Below, piece by piece: positions 16,307-24,748 of a DNA stretch of 64,000 bases. The notes under the pieces are model-generated. The model saw only the letters and a list, made by a program, of their open reading frames with translations. It did not search any database and was not told the origin of the DNA. The stretch is from Chloracidobacterium sp. GTDB lineage: Bacteria > Acidobacteriota > Blastocatellia > Pyrinomonadales > Pyrinomonadaceae. Position 1 is the first letter of the stretch. Every line of letters begins with the position of its first letter. Both the position numbers and the translations under genes were made by a program. Location: contig JADJRV010000018.1 of the NCBI GenBank assembly GCA_016712045.1, forward strand, positions 62,001 through 126,000. Reading direction: 5' to 3'.

Positions 16307-16936
16307 TCATCTCACAGTGTTTTTCAATACTCCGATACCCTCGATCTCCACTTCACAAACATCTCCCGGATTCATCTTCGATACTCCCGACGGTGTGCCA
16401 GTCGCGATAATATCACACGCGTTGAGCGTCATCATATTTGAAATATATCGTATCAGAAAGTCTACGGGGAAGACCATTTGCGATGTCCGTCCGCTCTGTC
16501 TGACCTCACCGTTTACCCGAACGGTAACGGCGAGATCAGTCACATAAAGCTCAGTCTCAATATGCGGCCCGATCGGACAAAAGGTGTCAAACGATTTGCC
16601 GCGTGTAAATTGCACGTCCTTTCGTTGGATATCGCGAGCCGTCACATCATTGAGACAGGTGTAGCCTAAAATATATTCATGTACATTATCAGCATCAGTT
16701 AACCCTTTACACGTCTTAGAGATAACCACCGCAAGCTCACCTTCATGCTCAACCTGATCGCTTTGCTCAGGTATCACTATATCCTCGCCATTATGGATCA
16801 ACGCGGACGGGGCCTTCAGAAATAGCAAAGGCTCAGCCGGCACGTCATTGCCAAGCTCGGCAGCATGCTCGGCATAATTGCGCCCGACGCAGACGATCTT
16901 TGACGGAAGGGGAACTTGTGAAAGCTCGATCTTCAT
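16307..16936 (-). CDS. fumarylacetoacetate hydrolase (FAH) family protein
   Basis: 209 residues covering the compact FAH domain: KIVCVGRNYAEHAAELG at the N-terminus, PLLFLKAPSALI, the metal ligands in VEHEGELAVVI (Glu-x-Glu pair), and the family close IIATGTPSGV. FAH enzymes hydrolyse or decarboxylate acylpyruvate-like C-C bonds; small members include acylpyruvases and oxaloacetate decarboxylases. Substrate cannot be told. It starts 3 bp after the FN3 lipoprotein gene and is in the hslVU-led series. Complete and undamaged. Confidence 0.9.
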   Translation of the reverse strand: MKIELSQVPLPSKIVCVGRNYAEHAAELGNDVPAEPLLFLKAPSALIHNGEDIVIPEQSDQVEHEGELAVVISKTCKGLTDADNVHEYILGYTCLNDVTARDIQRKDVQFTRGKSFDTFCPIGPHIETELYVTDLAVTVRVNGEVRQSGRTSQMVFPVDFLIRYISNMMTLNACDIIATGTPSGVSKMNPGDVCEVEIEGIGVLKNTVR

Positions 16937-16939
16937 AAT

Positions 16940-18067
16940 TTACGGCACGGTCTCGGAAACAACATCGGACACGGCACTCACATTACCAGTCTTATCCGTC
17001 GCGGTTATGTAGTAATGGTAAGTCTTACCGGACTCAACCTTCGTATCCTGAAAGGTATTTGTTTGCAATAATTGCGGCGTAAGCAGCGTCCATTGCTCCT
17101 TAGCAAGATCCTTATCGGTAGATCGATAGATCTTATAACCGGCGATATCCTTTTCCGGGTTTACCGCAAAGAAAATCGAGATCGCATTCGGAGCTGCTGC
17201 AACGGTTATCGCCGAGGGAGCCGACGGAGCAAACGTATCCACAGCCTTAAACTTCAAAATGTTTGACTCGACACTCTCGACAGGTTCGGCCTGCACTCCT
17301 ATCGAAACTGCACGCACGAAATAGTAATAATCCTTTCCAAAATCAAAGAATTCGTCGTCAAAATTGGTCGTCGTGATCGGTGTCTTATTCAAAAGCCGAG
17401 CCGGTTCTTTTTCCGAATTCGATCGGTAGACATTGTACCCAAGCACACTCACCGGCTGCGATCCGTCGATATTCGCCGTCGGACCCTGCCACTTTAACTG
17501 GATCGCGCCCTGCGAAGCCTCGGCAAGCAGGGAAGCCGGGCCGCCCGCGACCTTTGATGTTGGTTCGATCAGTAGGGAATTCGAAAACGCAGCTTTTTGT
17601 CCCGAAGAATTCACAAACCGTATCGCGTATCTCAGCCGTGCCGCTTGCCCCGCAAATTGCAGCGTATCTTTGAACTGCAGGGTTTTATTGCCAAAATCAC
17701 TATCCGAGATCGGCATCGCGATGATGAGCGTGCTGCGGTTGGCAAATTCTTCCTCCGAGAGAGCCTGCGGGGAAGTCACAGGTTCAGCTAGCCGATAGAT
17801 ATCCGCACGGCTGATGTTTTGGACATTCCCGACTGGTGCATTTTTTGCGGGCATCTTCCAAGAGAGAATTACCTGATTACCACGCTGAAACCCAAAGATC
17901 TCAACTCGCTGCAAAACACGTTCCTTAGGCGGTACCGGAGCCCCGCGCTTACCACAGCCCGCACCGATAAGCACCACAAGCGCTATAAGTGCTAACAGCG
18001 CTTTAAGAGCAAAGTGCTTAACGGCAATGTTTAACGATTTCCTGTCTCGCGCGACAATGTATAACAT
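16940..18067 (-). CDS. fibronectin type III domain lipoprotein
   Basis: 375 residues. A long signal peptide ends in LIGAGC, so Cys38 is the probable lipidation site. Three FN3-like domains follow, at about 50-165, 185-275 and 285-375, the last two with clear YNVYRS and YKIYRS strands and YYYFVRAVS / YHYYITATD strands. Such proteins sit at the cell surface or in the periplasm and mediate binding. Eight bases separate it from the hslU stop. ATG 18067 precedes about ten polar residues before the hydrophobic core; a later start is possible. Ligand unknown. Confidence 0.85.
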   Translation of the reverse strand: MLYIVARDRKSLNIAVKHFALKALLALIALVVLIGAGCGKRGAPVPPKERVLQRVEIFGFQRGNQVILSWKMPAKNAPVGNVQNISRADIYRLAEPVTSPQALSEEEFANRSTLIIAMPISDSDFGNKTLQFKDTLQFAGQAARLRYAIRFVNSSGQKAAFSNSLLIEPTSKVAGGPASLLAEASQGAIQLKWQGPTANIDGSQPVSVLGYNVYRSNSEKEPARLLNKTPITTTNFDDEFFDFGKDYYYFVRAVSIGVQAEPVESVESNILKFKAVDTFAPSAPSAITVAAAPNAISIFFAVNPEKDIAGYKIYRSTDKDLAKEQWTLLTPQLLQTNTFQDTKVESGKTYHYYITATDKTGNVSAVSDVVSETVP

Positions 18068-18075
18068 CTGTTTAA

Positions 18076-19470
18076 TTATAAAATGTACTGCCGCAGATCC
18101 TGATCCTCGATCAGGGTGCTTAAGTGTTCGTCAACGTAAGCGGCGTCGATACGCTGCTGCTTTTCATCGAGCTCGCTGCCCGCAAAACTGATGTCCTCGA
18201 GAAGTTTCTCGACGAGTGTATGTAAACGACGGGCACCAATGTTTTCCGTAGTCTTATTGATCTCCTCGGTCATTTCGGCCAACCGATCAATTGCATCATC
18301 GGTAAAAGTAAGCTCGATTCCCTCTGTACCTAATAGTGCCTGATACTGCTTAATTAACGAATTTTTCGGCTGCACGAGGATCCGCTTAAGGTCGTCGATC
18401 GTCAACGATTCGAGTTCGACACGGATCGGAAAGCGGCCTTGGAGCTCGGGAATAAGGTCAGAAGGCTTTGATACGTGAAACGCACCGGCGGCGATGAACA
18501 GGATGTGGTCTGTGCTTAACATGCCGTATTTGGTGTTGACGTTGGTGCCCTCGACGATCGGCAGTAGGTCGCGTTGGACGCCTTCGCGCGAAACGTCCGG
18601 GTTCCCTCCTGTCTCGCGTCCGGCGACTTTGTCGAGTTCGTCAAGGAAGATGATGCCGGATGACGCAGCTTTTTCAAGCGCTTGACGCGTTATCTGCTCC
18701 ATATCAACAAGGCTTTCCTGTTCGTCGCGAAGCATGTATTTACGGGCTTCGCGGACGGTCAGTTTCTTTTGTACGGTCTTAGCCGGGAACATATTCCCGA
18801 ACATATCCTTGAAATTGACACCCATCTCTTCCATGCCCTGGCCGCCGATAAAATCGATCGTCGCGTTTCCGCGATCGGTGGTTTCGATGTCGATCAAACG
18901 GTCATCAAGATCACCGTTTACAAGCTGTTCGCGAAGCTTTTCACGGGTGCGGTGGATTGATTGAGGTGTCTCAGCCGGTTCCTCGTCGTCCTGCGTCTGA
19001 TAACTAAAGTCGGACGGCCGGAGCAATAGATCAAGCAGACGTTCCTCGACGTTTCGTTCGGCTCGCGGCAGCACGTCTTCAAATGCCCCCTGCTTTGCCA
19101 TATCGACGGCAACATCGGCGAGTTCGCGCACCATGCTCTCGACATCGCGTCCGACATAGCCGACCTCGGTGAATTTTGACGCTTCGATCTTGATGAACGG
19201 GGAATTTGCGAGGCGCGCGAGCCGCCGGGCGATCTCGGTCTTGCCGACGCCGGTCGAGCCGATCATCAGAATGTTCTTAGGTAAAACATCTTCGGCGATC
19301 TCCGGCGGCAGCTTCTGACGGCGGATCCGGTTGCGTAGAGCCACCGCAACGGCCTTTTTAGCGGCGTTCTGGCCGACGACATACTTATCCAACTCAGCCA
19401 CGATCTGCCGGGGCGTGAGGTCATCGAGGTTTAGTTTTTCGGCGGTCTCACCGCCTAAATAAATCGCCAC
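18076..19470 (-). CDS. hslU: ATP-dependent protease ATPase subunit HslU
   Basis: 464 residues, close to the usual 440-470. Motifs: N-terminal LTPRQIVAELDKYVVGQ, Walker A GSTGVGKTE, Walker B IIFLDELDKVAG, sensor-type IGARRLHTLVEKLLED near the end, and an intermediate domain rich in Glu/Arg between. HslU unfolds substrates and feeds them to the HslV chamber. It starts with GTG at 19470, directly after the hslV TAG, with GAGGAG just upstream as ribosome site. Intact. Confidence 0.96.
   Translation of the reverse strand: MAIYLGGETAEKLNLDDLTPRQIVAELDKYVVGQNAAKKAVAVALRNRIRRQKLPPEIAEDVLPKNILMIGSTGVGKTEIARRLARLANSPFIKIEASKFTEVGYVGRDVESMVRELADVAVDMAKQGAFEDVLPRAERNVEERLLDLLLRPSDFSYQTQDDEEPAETPQSIHRTREKLREQLVNGDLDDRLIDIETTDRGNATIDFIGGQGMEEMGVNFKDMFGNMFPAKTVQKKLTVREARKYMLRDEQESLVDMEQITRQALEKAASSGIIFLDELDKVAGRETGGNPDVSREGVQRDLLPIVEGTNVNTKYGMLSTDHILFIAAGAFHVSKPSDLIPELQGRFPIRVELESLTIDDLKRILVQPKNSLIKQYQALLGTEGIELTFTDDAIDRLAEMTEEINKTTENIGARRLHTLVEKLLEDISFAGSELDEKQQRIDAAYVDEHLSTLIEDQDLRQYIL
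18992..19004 (+). repeat. TGCGTCTGATAAC motif copy
   Basis: One of six copies of GCGTCTGATAA, all on the plus strand. This copy lies inside hslU, antisense to it. Confidence 0.75.
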
Positions 19471-20003
19471 CTATATCTCCTCAACCACGATGTCCGAATT
19501 TGTGTAAATACAGATCTCCGCTGCTATCCTCAAAGATTCTTCGGCGATCTCTTTGGCTGTCAGCGACGTATGTTTCATCAAGCACGGGCCGCTGCGAGGG
19601 CATACATACTGCCCGAACCGACCGACAGCAAACCGTCATCCGAAGAGATCACATCGCCTTTGCCGGATATGAGAAATGCGTCGGTGCCGTCGGCGACGAT
19701 GAGTAGGGCTTCGAGATTTCGCAAGTATTTATCGGTGCGCCAGTCTTTGCTGAGTTCGATCGCGGCACGCTCGAGCTGGCCTTGAAACTGTTCGAGCTTT
19801 GTTTCGAACCTCGTCAACAGTGAAAATGCATCGGCTGTTGAACCGGCAAAACCGGCGAGTATCTTGCCATTCGAGATACGCCGGACCTTGCGGGCATTGG
19901 ATTTGATGACAGTTTCGCCGAGCGTGACCTGACCGTCGCCAGCCATCGCTGTTTGGCCGTTGCGTGTCACGAGCAGTACCGTCGTCGAGCGAATTCTCGC
20001 CAT
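19471..20003 (-). CDS. hslV: ATP-dependent protease peptidase subunit HslV (one frameshift)
   Basis: The Ntn-type peptidase start MARIRSTTVLLV is followed by AMAGDGQVTLG, KVRRISNGKILAGFAGSTADA and GSGSMYALAAARA, all typical of HslV. The catalytic Thr is in the STTVL segment. The open frame stops early at 19578; restoring one T near 19580 joins it to LMKHTSLTAKEIAEESL and a C-terminus of about 40 residues ending SDIVVEEI, which then meets the hslU GTG exactly. So the real gene is about 177 residues with a likely sequencing indel. ATG 20003 is preferred over ATG 20021. Confidence 0.92.
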
Positions 20004-20100
20004 ATTGCTTTCTTGCCGCATAAAAACTCAATGATAAGGTTTTAATTTCAAATGCTCAAATTGACATATTTGGTCGATATATCTGAACATTAAAGGGTTT

Positions 20101-20828
20101 ATGGGAAAGCGTCCGAGAATAGGCATCACGATGCGGCTGGAGATGGAAACCGCAGGTTTTATCTTGGACGCGATTACAGCGAAGCCATTGAGGCTTGCGG
20201 CGGCGTTCCGGTGCATATCTCGTTGATACCAAAGGCGGGGTATATTGCTGAGGCTGTCGCGGGACTAGACGGGATTCTGCTCCCGGGGAGCAATACCGAT
20301 ATCGATCCGCATTACTACGGCGAAGAGCCGCATCATCGGCTCGGAACGGTGATCACGGAAAAAGATCAAACCGATCAGCTTGTTTTGGCAGAGGCTGAAA
20401 AGCTCGGATTGCCGCTTTTGGGTATTTGCTACGGTATGCAGGCGTTGAATGTCTTTCGCGGAGGTTCGCTGGTACAGGACATTGAATCGCAGGTAAAGGG
20501 AAGTCATAAGCACGAACAAGGTGCTCCGCACACGCGGAATTCGCACAGCCTAAAAATCGCAAAAGGCAGTGTTTTAGCCGGTCTTGCGGCGGTAAAAGGT
20601 GCAAAAGGCGATATCCGAGTTAATTCGTCGCATCATCAAGCGGTGAATAAGGTCGGGAAGAATTTAAAAGACGTTGCATGGGCGAAAGACGGCGTGATCG
20701 AATGCGTTGAAGATATGCGAAAGGGCCGTTTTATTATGGGTGTTCAATGGCATCCTGAAATGACGCACCGACGGACACACTTTCCGAGAGATATTCGAGC
20801 TTTTGTCGAGAAATGCAGAAAGGCGTAA
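20101..20828 (+). CDS. class I glutamine amidotransferase-like hydrolase, peptidase C26 (one frameshift)
   Basis: About 242 residues: PRIGITMRLEMET at the start, GILLPGSNTDIDP, the nucleophile elbow GICYGMQALN, NSSHHQAVN and the catalytic His/Glu in QWHPEM. This matches gamma-glutamyl-gamma-aminobutyrate hydrolases (PuuD-like). The frame changes at about 20148; restoring one C gives ETRRFYLGRDYSEAIEACGG and joins the ATG at 20101 to the long downstream frame. It is divergent from hslV; an AAAGGG lies before the ATG. Substrate inferred only from family. Confidence 0.85.
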
Positions 20829-20965
20829 CTTCGGACCTGGGGTTCGTATGATTGAGACCGGTATTGCGATTTTTGGCAGTTAAAGTAATTTCTTAGGTGT
20901 TGCAACACATTTATTAACAGTAATTACAGGCAAAAGTTAAAGTAGATAATTGAGAGCAAATATCG

Positions 20966-21346
20966 ATGGATAATCCGATACTGGTAGGTTTAATTTCATG
21001 GTTCGTACCCGGCCTCGGGCATTTGATGCAGGGGCGGGTGGTTCGCGGGGCGATCATTGCGGTGATCGTTTGGTCGATGTTCGTTATCGCTCTGTTGAGC
21101 GGCGGTGCTCATTATCCGGGCTTTGATTTCAAGGACGGCACGCTGCTCTATCTGCTAAATGCTTTTGCCCGTTTCGGCAACGGGTTTAGGGCGATCGTGA
21201 GTTTTATCATGGCCGGAACGCCTTCTCCCCAGGTTGCCGCACTTGCTACATTTGAATATGGCGGACGGTTTCTTGAGGTTGCCGGGCTGCTCAATTATCT
21301 GGCAACGGTCGATGCTGTCGATATCTCGCTCGGGAGGAAAAAATGA
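20966..21346 (+). CDS. small membrane protein with PGLGH motif
   Basis: 126 residues. The first helix contains LISWFVPGLGHLMQGR, a pattern shared with TM2-like and DUF6677-type membrane proteins; a second helix (IIAVIVWSMFVIALL) and a weaker C-terminal hydrophobic region follow. No catalytic motif. The stop overlaps the start of the next small membrane gene (ATGA), so they are co-translated and may be partners. It precedes recO by a repeat-bearing spacer. Function unknown; family name uncertain. Confidence 0.72.
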   Translation: MDNPILVGLISWFVPGLGHLMQGRVVRGAIIAVIVWSMFVIALLSGGAHYPGFDFKDGTLLYLLNAFARFGNGFRAIVSFIMAGTPSPQVAALATFEYGGRFLEVAGLLNYLATVDAVDISLGRKK

Positions 21347-21512
21347 TCCATTTTCTTTACCTGATAGGATTCGCATTTTTGTCTCGACAGCGTTTGCGAT
21401 ATTTTCTAACGGAACGACGCGGGAACGAGTATTTTACGGCGTCAAAACGTTTTTGCAGTTTACGGTGATCAGCCTCGTATTGGCTTGGATCCTGTATTTT
21501 ATCCCGTGGTAG
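21343..21512 (+). CDS. 56-residue membrane protein (one frameshift)
   Basis: Begins MIHFLYLIGFAF, overlapping the previous stop as ATGA. Restoring one T in the T-run at about 21381 gives FVSTAFAIFSNGTTRE followed by a second helix ending AWILYFIPW and a stop at 21512. Two membrane helices, no known motif. As written, the frame breaks into two short pieces. Its tight coupling to the PGLGH protein suggests a two-subunit membrane unit. Confidence 0.6.
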
Positions 21513-21545
21513 AAACACGAGTTTCTCTCAAAAAATCCTGAACTT

Positions 21546-21593
21546 TTTGGTCCGGTCCGGACCAGGTGGACCAGAGTGGACCAAGGTGGACCA
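21546..21593 (-). repeat. TGGTCC repeat, copy 2 (inverted)
   Basis: The reverse complement of the 48-bp element at 15595-15642 with a single mismatch (CTC for CCC in the second unit). It sits in the spacer just upstream of the recO ribosome site. Confidence 0.9.
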
Positions 21594-21614
21594 GACGCAG
21601 ATCATAGGAGCGAA

Positions 21615-22376
21615 ATGCCGCTTGTCGAGACCGAGGGCCTGGTCATCAAGAGCTACAATTTGGCCGAAGCCGACCGTATCGTCGTCTTTTTGACGCATGA
21701 TCACGGTGTGGTTCGCGGCGTTGCTAAGGGGGCAAAGCGTCTTAAGAGCAAGTTTGGCAGCGGGCTTGAGCCTTTTTCCGTCGTTCAGGCGACCTATTTT
21801 CAAAAGGACTCGGTCGAGCTGGTTTCGATACAGAAAACGGACCTGATCCAATCAAATTTTGACGCTGCGAGCGACCCTGATTTTCTGCAGAAATTTTCAT
21901 ATCTCGGCGATCTGCTCCTGACCCTATCGCCTCCGCACGATCCCAACGAAACGCTTTACCGTATGGTCAAAGCGTGTGTCGAAACCGCGTCGAATGATCG
22001 TTCGACGCTATTGAGCACGGGCGTTTATTTCGAATTGTGGATGCTGCGGCTCGCGGGGTATTTGCCGGACTGGGGGCACTGCAATGCCTGCGGGCGGGAG
22101 TTTGACGATGCAGAGATCGCCAATTTACAGGTTAATTTTCACCTGATTTGCCCGACATGCCGCCGAGGAGCGGCAACGCGGCCGTTTGACGGGATAAGCC
22201 GGTCTATCGCCGCGGCAGCCAGAAACCTGAGTCCGAGCAAATTTGCGGAGTTTACCGCCAACCAGCATGACGCTCTAAAGGCGTTATCTATTATACTTAA
22301 GCTAATTGTCTCGAGCTCGATAGGCAGGGAAGTGACCGGGGAGAAATCGCTGGCGATCAAAACACAGGGTAAATGA
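21615..22376 (+). CDS. recO: DNA repair protein RecO
   Basis: 253 residues from ATG 21615, preceded by AGGAG. N-terminal OB-fold segment MPLVETEGLVIKSYNLAEADR and VRGVAKGAKRLKSKFG, helical middle region, and a zinc-finger CNACG...CPTC, all RecO hallmarks. RecO loads RecA with RecF/RecR on SSB-coated DNA. An upstream in-frame start at 21576 would translate the TGGTCC repeat and is rejected. The stop overlaps the ATG of the LptF-LptG gene (ATGA). Confidence 0.93.
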   Translation: MPLVETEGLVIKSYNLAEADRIVVFLTHDHGVVRGVAKGAKRLKSKFGSGLEPFSVVQATYFQKDSVELVSIQKTDLIQSNFDAASDPDFLQKFSYLGDLLLTLSPPHDPNETLYRMVKACVETASNDRSTLLSTGVYFELWMLRLAGYLPDWGHCNACGREFDDAEIANLQVNFHLICPTCRRGAATRPFDGISRSIAAAARNLSPSKFAEFTANQHDALKALSIILKLIVSSSIGREVTGEKSLAIKTQGK

Positions 22377-24744
22377 AACGCATTGGTTGGCTAATTTCGA
22401 CATATTTGCTGCGGGTCATCGTCCCGTATTTTGCGATGGCGTGGCTGCTGTTGAGCGTGATCTTGTTTGTCCAACAGGCGAGCAGATATTCGGACATCTT
22501 CTTTAGCGCAAATATCCCGACCAATCTCGTCTGGCAATTGACGATCGCCCTGATCCCAAATGTCATCGCGTTCACGTGTCCGATGGCGATGCTTGTCGGC
22601 ACGATAATTGGCCTCTCAAAAATGCAGGGCGACAGCGAACTGGTCGCGATACGAGCTTCCGGCGTCGGCAATCTGCAGATTGCGGTGCCGATCATCGTAC
22701 TTGGCGTTCTGCTTTCAGGTTTTGCATTTCTTGTAAATCTAAAAGGCGTTCCGCTTGCTGCGTCACTTGTCAGGAACGTCGCCTCCAAACGGCAATAAAA
22801 AGCTCGAATCGCCGCTCGAACCGGGTGTTTTAATACCGAGGTCGCCGGATACACCATATATGTTAAAGGCGGCGACATCGAAACCGGCCGATGGAAAAAC
22901 ATCTTTATCTACAGCGAAGACGCCGCAAATCACAATGTGCGTCTGATAACGTCAACACAGGGGCGTGTCGATACGGCGGACGAATCTTCGGAACTAGTGC
23001 TCGAGAATGCGTCGGTTTCGACTCTGCCAATGATGCCCGGAGCGGGGAAATACATTTCCGAAAGCATCGGAGAGGTGCGGCTCGCGATCAAAACAAAACG
23101 CGGGGATCTGATCGACAAACTCCAAAAGCCCGAATTAACGCCGGAGGAACTCGGACTTTCGCAGCTTTCGACGTACGCAGCAAGCAAGGAAGGGAAGGAT
23201 CGCGTCGAGGCGGAGCTGATCTGGCAGCGGAGACTACTGCTCTCGATAACGCCTTTTATTTTTGCGTGCTCGGGACGGTGATGGTTTTGCGGTTTAACCG
23301 CGGTGGCCGCGGGCGGGGAATTGCTGTCGCATTGGCAGTGCTCATCGCCTTTTATCTGCTGTCATTCCTTGGCGAACAGCTCGCTCGCACCGGCACGATC
23401 AGCGTTACGCAGGGAAGTCTGATCCCGATCATCGTCAGCGATGGCTATCTTGTGGTTCAACTATTCACGGCGGCTCGATTTTGGAGCGTGCCCGTTGAAA
23501 AGATCAAAGCCGCGATCGGGGGACTAAACCGATCGAGAAGCAAAATACAGTTTCGCAATATTTTTGTGGATCTCACGACAGGTCTGCGTGATTTTGATAT
23601 CGTCCGAAATCTGCTAAAAAACTTTCTGTTAACGCTGTCCTTTTTGACGGCGATCTTTATCATCTTTACTGCGTTTGAATTATGGAAATTTGCCGGCTCG
23701 ATGGACGGCGGCATCGTGCTGTTGGCTAAATATCTGTTCTACCTATTACCGTTCGTATATCTCCAGCTTGTTCCGTCGGCGGCAATGATCGGAGTGCTCG
23801 CGACCTACGCGATTAAATCCCGTCAGAACGAAATAGTTACATGGACCTCGGCGGGACAGAGTGTTTATCGACTTCTCGTGCCTAGTTTTGTGCTAATGGC
23901 GTTACTTGGTGGATTGAATTTTGGACTTCAAGAGATCCTGCTGCCAAAATCTAATCGTCTGCAAGACGGAATTCGAGACCAGCTCCGTGCACGCGGAAAG
24001 GTGGAAGATAAGTCGGGAAAATACTGGATCGCGAGCGACCAACGTATATATTCATTTAGAACAGTCGAGGCTGCGTCTGATAACGCCAAGGAGATGGCTC
24101 TCAAGCATTGACGACAAATGGAGCCGCCGCCGCACCCGCTCCTGCGTCTGATAACGATAAACCCGCTGCCCCATGCTCCGCCGGCTGCTTGCACGATCTG
24201 TCGATCTACCAATTTGATAATAACGGGACGGCATTGCAATCCGTGTACCGTGCAAAAATGCAGTTTGGGAACGCGGGAAAATATCTTTTGCGGGAACGTC
24301 GAGAAAAGCTACATGCGTGATGGCCGGATCGAAACTGAAAACTCCAGCGGTGGGGAAGTTGCGGAGTCGCAAGATCCTTTTCTGGGATTGCGGTCAAAGC
24401 CGAGCCAGTTGAGTACGGGCGAAGTTAAAAAGCAGATCGCGTCAAGCGAATCCGAGGTTGAGCGTCGAAACCTTTCCGTTGCGCTTGAGAAAAAATACAC
24501 GACGCTGTTTTTGCCGTTTATCATGGCGCTGTTCGCCGCTCCATTCGCCCTCAGCCTGAGCCGAAAGGGAAATGTGGTCACGGTCGGCTATTCGATCGGG
24601 CTGTGGCTGTTATTTACCGGTACCAATAGCGTTTTCGAACAACTCGGCCTCAACGGTCTCTTATCGCCAACGCTCGCAGTATGGTCGCCGCTCGTCATAT
24701 TTTCGATGTTCGGCGTTTATCTCCTCACAAAAGTCCGAACCTGA
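22373..24744 (+). CDS. fused LptF-LptG lipopolysaccharide export permease (about six frameshifts)
   Basis: A single reading of about 790 residues. First half: LptF/YjgP type, with TM helices from YLLRVIVPYFAMAWLLL, the GDSELVAIRASG coupling helix, a jellyroll segment (VAGYTIYVKGG) and helices ending near 23470. Second half: LptG/YjgQ type, with DIVRNLLKNFLLTLSF, a second coupling segment NEIVTWTSAGQSVYRL, a jellyroll and C-terminal helices (TTLFLPFIMALFAAPF to the end). No stop or start separates the halves. Frames change near 22788, 22830, 23265, 24111, 24255 and 24293; each is repaired by adding one base, mostly in a homopolymer. LptF and LptG form the inner-membrane ABC permease with LptB. 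The Ala/Pro-rich insert at about 24110-24180 is unusual. Confidence 0.85.
22938..22950 (+). repeat. TGCGTCTGATAAC motif copy
   Basis: A copy inside the LptF half, read in frame as RLI. Confidence 0.75.
24072..24084 (+). repeat. TGCGTCTGATAAC motif copy
   Basis: A copy inside the LptG half, 71 bp before the next one; it encodes ASDN. Confidence 0.75.
24143..24155 (+). repeat. TGCGTCTGATAAC motif copy
   Basis: A second copy in the Ala/Pro-rich part of the LptG half, also encoding ASDN. Confidence 0.75.
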
Positions 24745-24748
24745 ACCG

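Noticed and set aside
21576..21614. Longer RecO N-terminus
   Set aside because: It would translate the TGGTCC repeat, and a good ribosome site sits just before the ATG at 21615.
22357..22902. 181-residue minus-strand open frame opposite lptF
   Set aside because: Antisense to a clear transmembrane domain of LptF.
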